Shown here piece by piece: positions 1 through 8,971 of a stretch of 64,000 nt of DNA. Both the position numbers and the translations under genes were made by a program. The first letter of the stretch is position 1; every line of letters begins with the position of its first letter. A model generated the notes under the pieces. It had not been told where the DNA came from, searched no databases, and was given only the letters and a program-made list of their open reading frames with translations. The stretch comes from Vulgatibacter incomptus (GTDB lineage Bacteria > Myxococcota > Myxococcia > Myxococcales > Vulgatibacteraceae): positions 2,105,501 to 2,169,500 of the forward strand of contig NZ_CP012332.1 in assembly GCF_001263175.1 (NCBI RefSeq), in the 5' to 3' direction.

Positions 1-653
<653 letters not shown>

Positions 654-719
654 TCGGCGCCCCGGAAGCCCTTTGCGTCGGCCGACCGGTCATCGCAGAG
701 GACTCCCAGCCCGCAGAAC

Positions 720-789
720 CGAACGGCCCCTCGCCTTCCATGGCGTCGGACCGTTCGTCGTTTCGGGCGTGATCAAAACGGTCCCGAAT
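720..789. repeat. Hairpin repeat, copy A, downstream of groEL
   Basis: An imperfect hairpin (arms 720-735 and 742-757, loop TTCCAT) follows the groEL stop. It is followed by TCGTCGTTTCGGG and a short block ATCAAAACGGTCCCGAATCC. The same blocks recur in the same order at 1582-1760 downstream of the next gene. The hairpin may serve as a terminator, but there is no clean T-run. Confidence 0.55.
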
Positions 790-907
790 CCACATTCGTA
801 TCCATGTCGACACCGCCCTGCGCATCGCTTGGACGGCCTGCCGGGCTCGGCTGAAACGAGATCGACTGGATGCCCGTGAGGGCCCACGAAAGCCAGAGGA
901 GGAGCCC

Positions 908-1519
908 ATGGGCGTCACGGCACGTACGAGCAGAATCGGCATGACTGCGCTGTTGTTTCTGGTCGTTTCCGGTGGATGCAGCAAAGAGTACGAGGTGCGT
1001 GACCCTTTGCACGAATACAATGGTTTCCACTTTCATGCTTCGGATGGCGATACCTACGCTGGTGACCCCGTGTTCATCGACGTCTTCGAAGGGGAGAGGG
1101 TCCCGCAGGTACGAGTTGAGTTCGAGGCATACCGGTTCGAGGATAACCGGGGCTGGGACACCTGGCGCGCATCCTTCGTCCTCGGTGTTGATTCGTTCGC
1201 TTCAGGCGAGGCGACGATCCGTCTTTCCCCGGACTATGACGACGATGCCGACTATGGAGCGCTGGGCCTGGATGGGCTCTCTATTGAGCAGGGAACCGCG
1301 ACCATTCGCTTCTCTCCCGGGCGTCTCGAGGGCACCTCGATTGGCCCGCGCCCCGACATGACAGGCTCTTTTTCTGGCGGCACGCACTTCACCTGCTACG
1401 CCTTTCCTGAGTCTCTCGGACTCCCCCCTTCCGACGCTTCAGGGAGCTGGATTCTCGACGAGAACCTCGAATCGGAGTTCTGCAGGAAGTTCCGCCGCGT
1501 CATGGGGATCGGAGAGTAG
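908..1519 (+). CDS. Hypothetical secreted lipoprotein
   Basis: I do not recognise the family. The 203-residue product starts with a positively charged N-terminus, a hydrophobic core (MTALLFLVV) and a lipobox ending at Cys24 (VSGGC). It should therefore be a lipid-anchored envelope protein made by Lgt/LspA/Lnt. The mature part is acidic and rich in aromatic residues, with a short run of Asp around residue 110 (YDDDADYG) that could bind cations. A GGAGGAG ribosome-binding sequence lies just before the ATG. It sits alone between groEL and a glutaredoxin gene, and hairpin repeats flank it on both sides. Its base composition is slightly lower in GC than its neighbours by eye, so recent acquisition is possible. 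Confidence 0.75.
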   Translation: MGVTARTSRIGMTALLFLVVSGGCSKEYEVRDPLHEYNGFHFHASDGDTYAGDPVFIDVFEGERVPQVRVEFEAYRFEDNRGWDTWRASFVLGVDSFASGEATIRLSPDYDDDADYGALGLDGLSIEQGTATIRFSPGRLEGTSIGPRPDMTGSFSGGTHFTCYAFPESLGLPPSDASGSWILDENLESEFCRKFRRVMGIGE

Positions 1520-1581
1520 GCTTCCCGAGGGCTGCCGGCTGCCGGCTCCTCGAACGGGCCCCAACTCGATTCGCTCAACCT

Positions 1582-1760
1582 CAACGGCCCGTCGCCGGTA
1601 TCGGCCTCGGGCCGTTCGTCGTTTCGGGACGCCCTCCCCTTCTGGCTCGAGCCGCGCCGAGCGGAGCGCCATTGCAAAAAGGCGGAGGAGCGGCTGCGAA
1701 ATCCGGCGTTGCAACCCCGGGGCCGATGGCGCATCAAAACGATGCGCCCGAATCCGATAG
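1582..1760. repeat. Hairpin repeat, copy B, split by about 100 bp
   Basis: This is a second copy of the repeat at 720-789. The hairpin (arms 1582-1596 and 1603-1618, loop GGTATC) and the TCGTCGTTTCGGG block match copy A. The ATCAAAAC...CCCGAATCC block is found about 100 bp later (about 1732-1755) instead of directly behind. The intervening DNA shows no reading frame that I can support. Confidence 0.5.
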
Positions 1761-1781
1761 GCGGCAGGACGAAAGGACAGC

Positions 1782-2036
1782 GTGAAGCCGGTCAAGATCT
1801 ACACCACGGACTACTGCTCCTACTGCGTGCAGGCCAAGAAGCTCCTCACCCGAAAGAACGTCCCCTTCGAGGAGATCGACGTGACCGGAGACGACGCCGG
1901 CCGCGCCGAGCTCATTCGGATGAGCGGCGGGCTGCGCACCGTTCCGCAGATCTTCATCGGCGATTTCCACGTGGGCGGATACGACCGCCTGTCCGAGCTC
2001 GACCGCTCCGGCAAGCTGGACGAGCTCCTCGCCTGA
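1782..2036 (+). CDS. grxC: Glutaredoxin (GrxC type)
   Basis: This is a small cytoplasmic thiol-disulfide oxidoreductase that uses glutathione to reduce protein disulfides and mixed disulfides. The 84-residue length is that of classical single-domain glutaredoxins. The redox motif is Cys12-Ser-Tyr-Cys15, a close variant of CPYC, near the start of the thioredoxin fold. The cis-proline TVPQIFI and the glutathione-binding GGYDRL segment near the C-terminus are both present. The start is GTG, chosen because it opens the first beta strand (KPVKIYTT) and follows a purine-rich GAAAGGACAG. It is a single gene separated from its neighbours by repeats on one side and a convergent membrane-protein gene on the other. 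Confidence 0.93.
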   Translation: MKPVKIYTTDYCSYCVQAKKLLTRKNVPFEEIDVTGDDAGRAELIRMSGGLRTVPQIFIGDFHVGGYDRLSELDRSGKLDELLA

Positions 2037-2054
2037 TCGAGCTGCTCCCTGGTC

Positions 2055-2465
2055 TCAGCCGGGGAAGAGCGCCGAGAAGCACCACGCGGCGGCCATCGCG
2101 ACCTCGCCGGGCACGATGACCAGGGGCGCGCCCAGGACGGCCGCGATCGCGAGCACCAGCCTCCACGAGCCCGCCACCCGCTCGTGGAGGAAGGTGCCGA
2201 AGAGGGCGAGCACGAGCGTCAGCGTGCAGCCGAGGAAGATCGCGAGGGGGAGCGCGATTCCGAGCAGCCAGACGGACGCGGAGATCGAGACGACGGCGAG
2301 CGCGTTCACGACGTCGCGCCCGTTGGACGCCCACCACGTCCTGTGCTCCTCGGCGCGGAGCCGCATGGCGACGGGCTGGAGCGCGACGAAGAGGACGAGG
2401 GCCGCGGCGAAGACGAGGGCCCCGAAGGCCGGTGGAAAGGCGGGCGACCGGTATGGCTCGATCAC
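2055..2465 (-). CDS. Hypothetical inner-membrane protein, four predicted TM helices
   Basis: I do not recognise this 136-residue protein. It has about four hydrophobic segments: residues 15-33 (ALVFAAALVLFVAL), 53-70, 73-90 and 102-125. A short basic loop separates the first two (RLRAEEHRTWW). It should sit in the inner membrane with both ends on the same side. The start is GTG with GAGAGAGGG about nine bases upstream. It faces grxC tail to tail and shares strand and direction with the smc gene. The gap between them holds a CCTG tandem repeat. No catalytic motif is visible. Confidence 0.65.
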   Translation of the reverse strand: MIEPYRSPAFPPAFGALVFAAALVLFVALQPVAMRLRAEEHRTWWASNGRDVVNALAVVSISASVWLLGIALPLAIFLGCTLTLVLALFGTFLHERVAGSWRLVLAIAAVLGAPLVIVPGEVAMAAAWCFSALFPG

Positions 2466-2514
2466 GAACAGCCCTCTCTCGCTCGCGCCGCCGGATTCCC
2501 GGCGACCCCACCAT

Positions 2515-2546
2515 CGCCTGCCTGCTGCCTGCCTGCCTGCCTGCCC
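2515..2546. repeat. CCTG tetranucleotide tandem repeat
   Basis: About seven near-perfect CCTG units run between the smc stop codon and the start of the membrane-protein gene. One unit is interrupted (CTG-CTG). Such short repeats slip during replication. Here the repeat lies upstream of the membrane-protein start. Confidence 0.7.
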
Positions 2547-2554
2547 GTCGGGGC

Positions 2555-5500
2555 CTAGGCGGCGGCCTCCTTCTCCGAGTCCGGGTTGGCTCCCTCGTCG
2601 CCGCGGGACAGCTTGACGCTCACCGTCTTCGAGACGCCGGGCTCCTCCATGGTCACGCCATAGAGAGTGTCACCGACCTCCATCGTCCGCTTGTTGTGGG
2701 TGATGAGGATGAACTGGGACGTCTTGCTCATCTCCTTCACCATGTCGTTGTAGCGACCGACGTTGGCCTCGTCCAGGGGGGCATCGACCTCGTCGAGGAG
2801 GCAGAAGGGCGTCGGCTTGATCAGGAAGATCGCGAAGATCAGCGACACCGCGGTGAGGGCCTTCTCGCCGCCGGACATGAGGTTGACGTTCTGGTTCTTC
2901 TTGCCGGGGGGCTGCGCAAAGATCTCCACGCCCGGGTCCCCACCGGGGCGGGTCTCGTCCTTGACGAGGAGGAGCTCGGCCCGTCCGCCGCCGAAGAGCC
3001 GGGGGAAGACCTGCTGGAACTTCGAGTTCACGATCTCGAAGGTCTCGTTGAAGCGCTCCTTCGAGGTCGAGTCGATCCTCGAGATCGCCTGCCGGAGCTT
3101 GGCGAGGCTCTTCTCGAGATCGTCGCGCTGGCCGGAGAGGAAGTCGTGGCGCTCCGCGAGCTCCGCGTGCTCTTCGACCGCGGTGAGGTTCACCTCCCCC
3201 ATCCGATCGACCTGATCACGCAGCGACGAGAGCCAGTCCTCGGCGCCCTCCTCGGGCGGCGGCATCGAGTGGAAGGAGAAGACCTGCTCCGCAAGGGAGA
3301 GGTTGTGCCTCTCGGTGATCCCTTCCTCCAGGTGCTGGAGCTCGAGCTCCAGCTCGCGATCGCGCAGCGCCGCCGAGCTGGTCACCGAGCCGAGCTCGTC
3401 GAGGCGCTTGCGGTGCCCGCGGAGCTCCTGCTCCTGCGCCGCGATGGCCCCGGACTTCACCGTGTGCTCGCTCTTGAGCCGCGCGAGCTCCTCCCGCGCG
3501 GTGGCGAGCTCGTCCGCCAGCGAGGTGATGCTCCCGCTCGCCTCCTCCACCTTGCCCGCGAGCTCCGCGAGGCGCGCGTCGCCCTCGGCGATCGAGGCCC
3601 TCGCGCGCTCCTTGCGCTCGTCGATCTGAACGCGCTCCTCGGCGACGCGCTTCAGGGTCCGCTCGATCGCCTCGCGCCTCTCGACGTTCGCCGCGGCCTC
3701 GATCTTGAGCCGGGTGTGCTCCGCCGAGATCGTCGTGAGCTGCTCCCGGACCGCGGCCACCTCGGCGGCGAGCTGGGCGGTGCGCTCCTCGCGGCGTGAG
3801 CGCTCGGCCTCCGCTTGAGCGGTGGCGCCCCTCGCCGCCTCGGCCTCCACGTCGAGGAGGCCGAGCTGGTTCTGCTGCGCCTCGCGCTCGCGCACGAGCT
3901 GATCCGCCCGCGCCCGGAGCCGCGCGAGCTCCTCGGTGGCGCGGCCCAGATCCCGCTCCGCGTGGAGGAGGTTGATCTCCTCGGCGTGGCCGGTCTTCTC
4001 GAGGCTCTTCAGCGACTGCTCGATCTCGTCGGCGCGCCGGGAGAGCCGCCGGTGCTCCTCGGCGGCGACGGCGACCCGCTCCTCCAGGGAACGGACCTCC
4101 TCGCCCAGCTCGGCGACCTCGCGCCGCTTCTGCAGCAGGCCCGAGCCGGGGCCGTCGGCCTCGCCGCCGGTGACGCCGCCGATGGCGGAGACCACCTCGC
4201 CGGCGCGGGTCACGAAGGTGTGGCCGGTCTCGCGGGACCACAGGGCCACCGCGTCGTCGAGGTGGTCGACGATGAGGACGTCGCCCAGCAACGCCTCCAC
4301 GAGGCCCAGGTGCGCCTGCTCGGCCCTGACCACGTCAGCCGCCCTGGCGACCACGCGGGGATCGTCGAGGCCCTTGACCCGCTCGCGGGACCGGAGCCCG
4401 AGGGGCAGGAAGCTGCTCCGCCCCTCGCGGGCGTCGGCAAGATAGCTCGCGATCTCCACGGCGCGGCCGTGGCTGTCCACCACGATCGCCTGGAGCCGGT
4501 CGGCAAGCACGGACTCGATGGCGCGCTCGTGCTCCTCCGCAGCGGAGAGGAGGTCCGAGACCAGGCCGATCACGCCCTCGGGGAGCGTCCCCTCGTCAGC
4601 GCCGTCGCGGGTCATCACGGCGCGCACGCCGCGATCGTAGCCCTCGTACGAGCGCTGGATCTCCACCAGCGAGTGGAGGCGGGAGCGCTTGTCGGCCAGC
4701 TCCTCCCGGAGCGCGATGAGCACCTGCTCCGACTCGAAGAGCTCGGCCCGGACCTGCTCGCGGAGCTCCGTCTCCTCGCCCCGGCGCGTCTCCAGCTCCA
4801 GCTTGAGCTGCCGGGTCTGGCCCGCCTTGGAGGAGAGCGTCCGGCGCTCCTTTTCGAGCTGGTCGACGTCGTGCTCGATCCCCTCGGCCTCGGCCTGGAG
4901 CACCGCCATCCGGTCGACGAGGTCGCCGCGGCGCCGGTCGATGGTGAGCAGCTCGCCCTTGAGGGACGCCGCCCGGGAGAGGACCTCCATCGCCGCGGCC
5001 CGCTCGGCGTCTAGGCGCGAGATCGCTTCGCCCTCTTCCGCGCGGAGCTCCTCCACCTGGCCGGCGAGCTCCCCGAGCCGCTCGGTGTCGGTGCCTCCCC
5101 TGCCGTCGAGCTGGCCGCCGAGGGCGCGGGCGGCGGCGGCCTCCTCGTCCAGCGCCGCCATGCGCGCGTCGAGGCGCGCGAGCTCGTCGTCGAGCTCGGC
5201 CTGACGCTGCTGCACCTGGCGGCGCTCGCGCTCGAAGAAGTCGAGGTTGGTCTGGTTGAGCGCCGAGCCCTGCGAGAGCCCGGCGACCCGCTCGCTCTGC
5301 TCCTCGACGGCGGCCGCCTCCTCCGCGACGGCGTGCCGAGCGGAGGCGATCTCCACCTCCAGGCGCTGGACCTCGGCGGAGAGCGTGCGCTGCTCGTTCT
5401 CGAGATCGTCGTGCCGGGCGTGGCTGACCTTGCGCAGCGCTTGGAGCTCGAGCCACCGCAACGAGGCGAGGTGCAGCTCGATCTGCCGCAGCTCGGCCTT

Positions 5501-6163
5501 GATCGCCCGGTACTTCTCGGCCTTGCGCGCCTGCCGGTTCAGGACCTCGAGACGCTTGCCGAGCTCGCCCAGGATGTCGTTGAGCCGGAGCAGGTTCTGC
5601 TCCGTGTACTCCATCTTGCGCTCGGCGGCCTTTCGCCGGGCCTTGTACTTCGTGATGCCGGCGGCCTCCTCGATCAGGCTTCGGCGATCCTCCGCCTTGG
5701 CCGAGACGATGAGGCCGATCCGCCCCTGCTCGATGATCGAGTAGGCCTTGGTGCCCACGCCGGTGCCGAGGAAGAGCTCGATGATGTCGAGGAGCCGGCA
5801 GGGGGCCTTGTTGAGCAGGTACTCGCTCTCTCCGCTGCGGAAGAGGCGCCGGGTGACGGTGATCTCGTGTACGTCCTTGTACGCCGTCGGGACGTCACCC
5901 CGGTCGTTGATGAAGGTGATCGAGACCTCGGCCATGCCGAGCGGCGGGTGCTTCTCCGAGCCGTTGAAGATCACGTCTTCCATGGCACGGCCGCGGAGGT
6001 GCTTGGCGGACTGCTCGCCCATCACCCAGCGGATCGCGTCGACCACGTTCGACTTGCCGCAGCCGTTCGGCCCGACGATGCCCGTGACGCCGTCGTCGAA
6101 GACGAAGACCGTCTTCGACATGAAGCTCTTGAACCCACAGATGTCGAGGCGCTTGATGCGCAT
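2555..6163 (-). CDS. smc: Chromosome segregation protein SMC
   Basis: This is a condensin-type ATPase that, with ScpA and ScpB, compacts and segregates the chromosome. At 1202 residues it matches bacterial SMC. The Walker A motif GPNGCGKS is at residues 31-38. Two long coiled coils (about 170-500 and 680-1000) flank a hinge at about 525-665. The C-terminal head carries the signature LMSGGEKALTAVSL and the Walker B block CLLDEVDAPLDEANV. I chose the ATG giving MRIKRLDICGFKSF because this is the family N-terminus and GGAGG lies eight bases upstream; the frame stays open for 20 further codons but those do not look like SMC. ScpA and ScpB are not adjacent. Confidence 0.97.
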   Translation of the reverse strand: MRIKRLDICGFKSFMSKTVFVFDDGVTGIVGPNGCGKSNVVDAIRWVMGEQSAKHLRGRAMEDVIFNGSEKHPPLGMAEVSITFINDRGDVPTAYKDVHEITVTRRLFRSGESEYLLNKAPCRLLDIIELFLGTGVGTKAYSIIEQGRIGLIVSAKAEDRRSLIEEAAGITKYKARRKAAERKMEYTEQNLLRLNDILGELGKRLEVLNRQARKAEKYRAIKAELRQIELHLASLRWLELQALRKVSHARHDDLENEQRTLSAEVQRLEVEIASARHAVAEEAAAVEEQSERVAGLSQGSALNQTNLDFFERERRQVQQRQAELDDELARLDARMAALDEEAAAARALGGQLDGRGGTDTERLGELAGQVEELRAEEGEAISRLDAERAAAMEVLSRAASLKGELLTIDRRRGDLVDRMAVLQAEAEGIEHDVDQLEKERRTLSSKAGQTRQLKLELETRRGEETELREQVRAELFESEQVLIALREELADKRSRLHSLVEIQRSYEGYDRGVRAVMTRDGADEGTLPEGVIGLVSDLLSAAEEHERAIESVLADRLQAIVVDSHGRAVEIASYLADAREGRSSFLPLGLRSRERVKGLDDPRVVARAADVVRAEQAHLGLVEALLGDVLIVDHLDDAVALWSRETGHTFVTRAGEVVSAIGGVTGGEADGPGSGLLQKRREVAELGEEVRSLEERVAVAAEEHRRLSRRADEIEQSLKSLEKTGHAEEINLLHAERDLGRATEELARLRARADQLVREREAQQNQLGLLDVEAEAARGATAQAEAERSRREERTAQLAAEVAAVREQLTTISAEHTRLKIEAAANVERREAIERTLKRVAEERVQIDERKERARASIAEGDARLAELAGKVEEASGSITSLADELATAREELARLKSEHTVKSGAIAAQEQELRGHRKRLDELGSVTSSAALRDRELELELQHLEEGITERHNLSLAEQVFSFHSMPPPEEGAEDWLSSLRDQVDRMGEVNLTAVEEHAELAERHDFLSGQRDDLEKSLAKLRQAISRIDSTSKERFNETFEIVNSKFQQVFPRLFGGGRAELLLVKDETRPGGDPGVEIFAQPPGKKNQNVNLMSGGEKALTAVSLIFAIFLIKPTPFCLLDEVDAPLDEANVGRYNDMVKEMSKTSQFILITHNKRTMEVGDTLYGVTMEEPGVSKTVSVKLSRGDEGANPDSEKEAAA

Positions 6164-6379
6164 CCCACCCTCCGGCGCCGCGGCTCGGGGGCCTGACCAT
6201 GAATGTATGGCCATGCCACGCAAGCAAGCAGCCCGGATCTAGCACGGGCGCTCGAGGGGTCGCAAGCCTGCAGGGCATGCAAGGGGGCGATCCTCCAGGA
6301 ACTCTAACGAGGTGTCCTGGGTCGGAAAAGCGCCGTGGTTCCGGGGGCCTGTGGAAAACCTCCAGGCCGGCCTGTCCGA

Positions 6380-7228
6380 CTAGTGGAACATCCGGCCGTG
6401 GTGGGGCGCCGGCCTCACCTCCGCGCCATCCGGAGGCGCGGGAAGGCTGACCCGGTGGCCCTGCCGGACCCCGTCGAGGGCCTCCAGCCAGTCGCTGAGC
6501 CAGTCGCCGACCTTGATGACCCCAAGGTCGCTCGGCGACCTCGGCCGCGGCAGCCGAACGACCACCTCGTCCAGGACCCTGCCGGGATCCGCCGCGAGGA
6601 GCAGGACCCGATCGGCGAGGAGCGCCGGCAGGTAGAGGTTGTGCTCCACCCAGATCACCGTCATCCGGGTAGTTTCCCAGAGCCGGGCCATGTCCACGGC
6701 GAGGCGCTTCCTCGTGAGGGCGTCGAGGGCCGCGAAGGGCTCGTCGCACAGGAGGACCTCGGGCTCCATCACGAGGGCCCTGGCGATGGCGACCCGCTGG
6801 CGCTGGCCGCCCGAGACCTCGTGGGGGTAGCGCTCGGCCATCGAATCGAGGCCCATGCTCGCGAGCGCCTCCTCGGCCCGATCCTTCCTCTCCCCCTTCG
6901 AGAGCTCGCCCCGCATGCGGAGGCCGTACTCGACGTTCTTGCCGCAGGTCAGCCAGGGGAAGAGCGCTCCGTCCTGGAAGACGACCGTCCGCTCGGGGCT
7001 CGGCCCGTGGACGCGGCTTCCCCCCACGAAGATCCGCCCTTCGTCGGGGGTGTCCAGGCCGGCGATCATGTTGAGGAGGGTGGTCTTTCCGCAGCCGGAG
7101 GGTCCGGCGACGCAGAGAAACTCCCCGGGATCTACCGCGAGGTCGACGTCCTTCAGGGCGTGCACCCCTCCCCGTCCTCGCTGATAGAAGATCTTGGTTA
7201 CACCTTCGACCAGGACCTTGCTGGACAC
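6380..7228 (-). CDS. ABC transporter ATPase, nitrate/sulfonate/taurine type
   Basis: This is the nucleotide-binding subunit of an ABC importer and resembles SsuB, TauB and NrtD. It has Walker A GPSGCGKT at residues 42-49, a Q-loop (VFQDGALFPW), the signature EVSGGQRQR, Walker B VLLCDEPFAALD, and the H-loop His in WVEHNL. The length (282 residues) is normal. I placed the start at a GTG with GAGG upstream that begins SSKVLVEGVTK; an upstream TTG at 7285 is less likely. No permease or substrate-binding protein lies beside it, so its partners must be encoded elsewhere or it is an orphan. A possible hairpin (GGCCTG/CAGGCC arms, 6346-6368) follows the stop. Confidence 0.85.
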   Translation of the reverse strand: MSSKVLVEGVTKIFYQRGRGGVHALKDVDLAVDPGEFLCVAGPSGCGKTTLLNMIAGLDTPDEGRIFVGGSRVHGPSPERTVVFQDGALFPWLTCGKNVEYGLRMRGELSKGERKDRAEEALASMGLDSMAERYPHEVSGGQRQRVAIARALVMEPEVLLCDEPFAALDALTRKRLAVDMARLWETTRMTVIWVEHNLYLPALLADRVLLLAADPGRVLDEVVVRLPRPRSPSDLGVIKVGDWLSDWLEALDGVRQGHRVSLPAPPDGAEVRPAPHHGRMFH

Positions 7229-7468
7229 GGCGACCTCGAACGTAAGCAGCCGTGAAAGTTTCGACCTCGCCGACGGATCCCGCAAGGCAACGAGCCGGCA
7301 GGCCGGCCCATGTCCGCGTGCCTGGGGAGATCCCGCAAGGTCCGTCCCGTCCGAGGAGGCCCCTTCTTCCGTCTTTCGAAGAGTTGGCGGGCGTACGCCG
7401 ATCCGCCGGATGCCCCGTCGAACGGGCTGCCCGGCGGAAGGTGATTCGCTATGCCTGCGGGCGGGCCG

Positions 7469-8335
7469 TCAGCTCCCGTGGATCAGGGCCTCGAAGCCCT
7501 CGGCGGACTTGAGGCTGTCGAACATCGGGTCGGTCTGCAGCCAGCCCCGCACCTTGACGGGATCCAGGCGGATCGCCGACTGGAGATGCTCGATAGCCTC
7601 CTCCCGTCGGTTCCAGAGCGCGAAGAGGGCAGCCGTGTTGTACTGGAGGAGGATGTCGTCGGGCGACAGCTCCCGGGCCCGGGCGTAGGCCTTCTCCGCC
7701 TCGGCGTAGAAGCCCTTCTGGGCGTAGCTGATGCCGAGGTCCAGGTGGGCTTCGAAGTGGTCGGGATCCAGCCGGATCACCTCCCGAAGCTGCTGGATGG
7801 CCTCGCGGAACTCGCCCTCGTCCATGAGCAGCGCGGCGAGCTCGTGGCGCGGGAAGGGATCCTGCGGGCTCAGCTCGATCGCCCGATTGAACGCCTTGAT
7901 CGCCTCCTCGTCCTGCCCCAGATCGGCGTAGGTGAGGCCGAGGTTCACGTGGGCGTCGGGGTACTCGGGGTCGAGGTCGATCGCCTCGCGGTACTCGTCG
8001 AGCGCCATCTCGGCGCCGTGGGTGGCGAGGAAGCAGGCCAGGTTGTAGTGGGCCGTGGGCGCGTCCGGCTCGAGGCGGATCGCGGCCAGGTACTCCTCGA
8101 GCGCCTCGCGGAAGAGCTTCTTCTCGGTCAGGACCGTCGCAAGGTTGTCGTGCGCATGGGCCGAGTCCGGATCGAGCTCGATGGCTCTCCGGAACTCCCG
8201 CATGGCCTCGTCGAGCATCCCGTGATCCGCGAGCTCGATCCCCTTGGCGTTGTGCTCGTCCGAGAGGGCGATGTGGTCCTTGTCACGCTTCAACGCAGGC
8301 GCCTTTCGTCCCTTCGCCAACCGCAATAAAAACAA
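7469..8335 (-). CDS. Tetratricopeptide repeat protein
   Basis: This is a TPR scaffold made almost wholly of 34-residue helix-turn-helix repeats. About six or seven can be counted from residue 28 to the C-terminus, each with the pattern A-x-x-N-L-A/G and ending in AIxLDP. Such proteins mediate protein-protein contacts. There is no signal peptide or membrane segment, so it is probably cytoplasmic. The upstream limit is uncertain: the reading frame opens with a TTG inside an unusually AT-rich stretch, and a later TTG (giving LKRDKDHIALS) is an equally possible start. It has the same orientation as the ABC ATPase gene downstream, with about 240 bases between them. Its partner is unknown. Confidence 0.8.
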   Translation of the reverse strand: MFLLRLAKGRKAPALKRDKDHIALSDEHNAKGIELADHGMLDEAMREFRRAIELDPDSAHAHDNLATVLTEKKLFREALEEYLAAIRLEPDAPTAHYNLACFLATHGAEMALDEYREAIDLDPEYPDAHVNLGLTYADLGQDEEAIKAFNRAIELSPQDPFPRHELAALLMDEGEFREAIQQLREVIRLDPDHFEAHLDLGISYAQKGFYAEAEKAYARARELSPDDILLQYNTAALFALWNRREEAIEHLQSAIRLDPVKVRGWLQTDPMFDSLKSAEGFEALIHGS

Positions 8336-8598
8336 AGGTTATCAACAACTTGACGCACTCTAACTGCCGGAGTCCAGCCGGTCAAGGCGAACGAGCGCCC
8401 GCCGATCGGGCGTCTCTCGGCACACGGAGCGATCTCGGATCCGCCGCCCTTCGGCCGGGTCCGCGGCACCGGGGAGGTGGGTCCGGCACGCCCAATGGAC
8501 GACCTTCGGCGCGCTTTCCCTCCTCCGGATGACCGATGGCGGCTCGTGGTCCAGGGAGCGACTCTGGGTCCATCACCCACCGCCCAGGAGGGCATGCC

Positions 8599-8874
8599 AT
8601 GAAGACCAGCGGTCGCAAGCAGCTTCGCAGGTGGTTCCGGGATCAGAGGGGCCAGGGGATGACCGAGTACATCGTGATCGTCGCGCTGATCGCCGTGGCC
8701 GCCATCGGCGTCGTCACCGCCTTCGGCGACAACGTCCGCGCCCTCTTCGCCACCTCGACCGACGCCCTCGCCGGGAAGGAGTCCTCGAGCAGCGGAGCCA
8801 AGAAGGCGAGCTCGGGCGTTCGGGACAGCCGCAACCTCCAGGACTTCGCCGAGCACGCCAAGAAGAGCAAGTGA
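8599..8874 (+). CDS. Flp/Fap-type IVb pilin-like protein
   Basis: This 91-residue protein has the hallmarks of a type IVb (Flp) prepilin. It has a short basic leader (RRWFRDQRGQ), a Gly-Met-Thr-Glu-Tyr processing region, and one hydrophobic helix YIVIVALIAVAAIGVVTAF. The Glu-Tyr pair after the cleavage site is typical of Flp pilins. The C-terminus is a Ser/Lys-rich tail of about 40 residues, longer than in minimal Flp pilins. The ATG was chosen because AGGAGG lies about seven bases upstream. No tad/cpa assembly genes or prepilin peptidase lie nearby, so it must use machinery encoded elsewhere or act as a membrane peptide. Identification rests on the motif alone. Confidence 0.78.
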   Translation: MKTSGRKQLRRWFRDQRGQGMTEYIVIVALIAVAAIGVVTAFGDNVRALFATSTDALAGKESSSSGAKKASSGVRDSRNLQDFAEHAKKSK

Positions 8875-8971
8875 AAGGGGCCTCGTTCCCGCACCGGCAG
8901 CCCTGCCCCTCGTCGTCGAAGTCGACCCGGGGGGCGGGGCTGCTCTACCATATGCTCAAAGGGCTTCTGCC

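Noticed and set aside
2432-5014. Long plus-strand open frames opposite smc
   Set aside because: They are antisense to a clear SMC gene, Leu/Glu/Arg-rich in a way typical of reverse frames in high-GC DNA, and match no domain.
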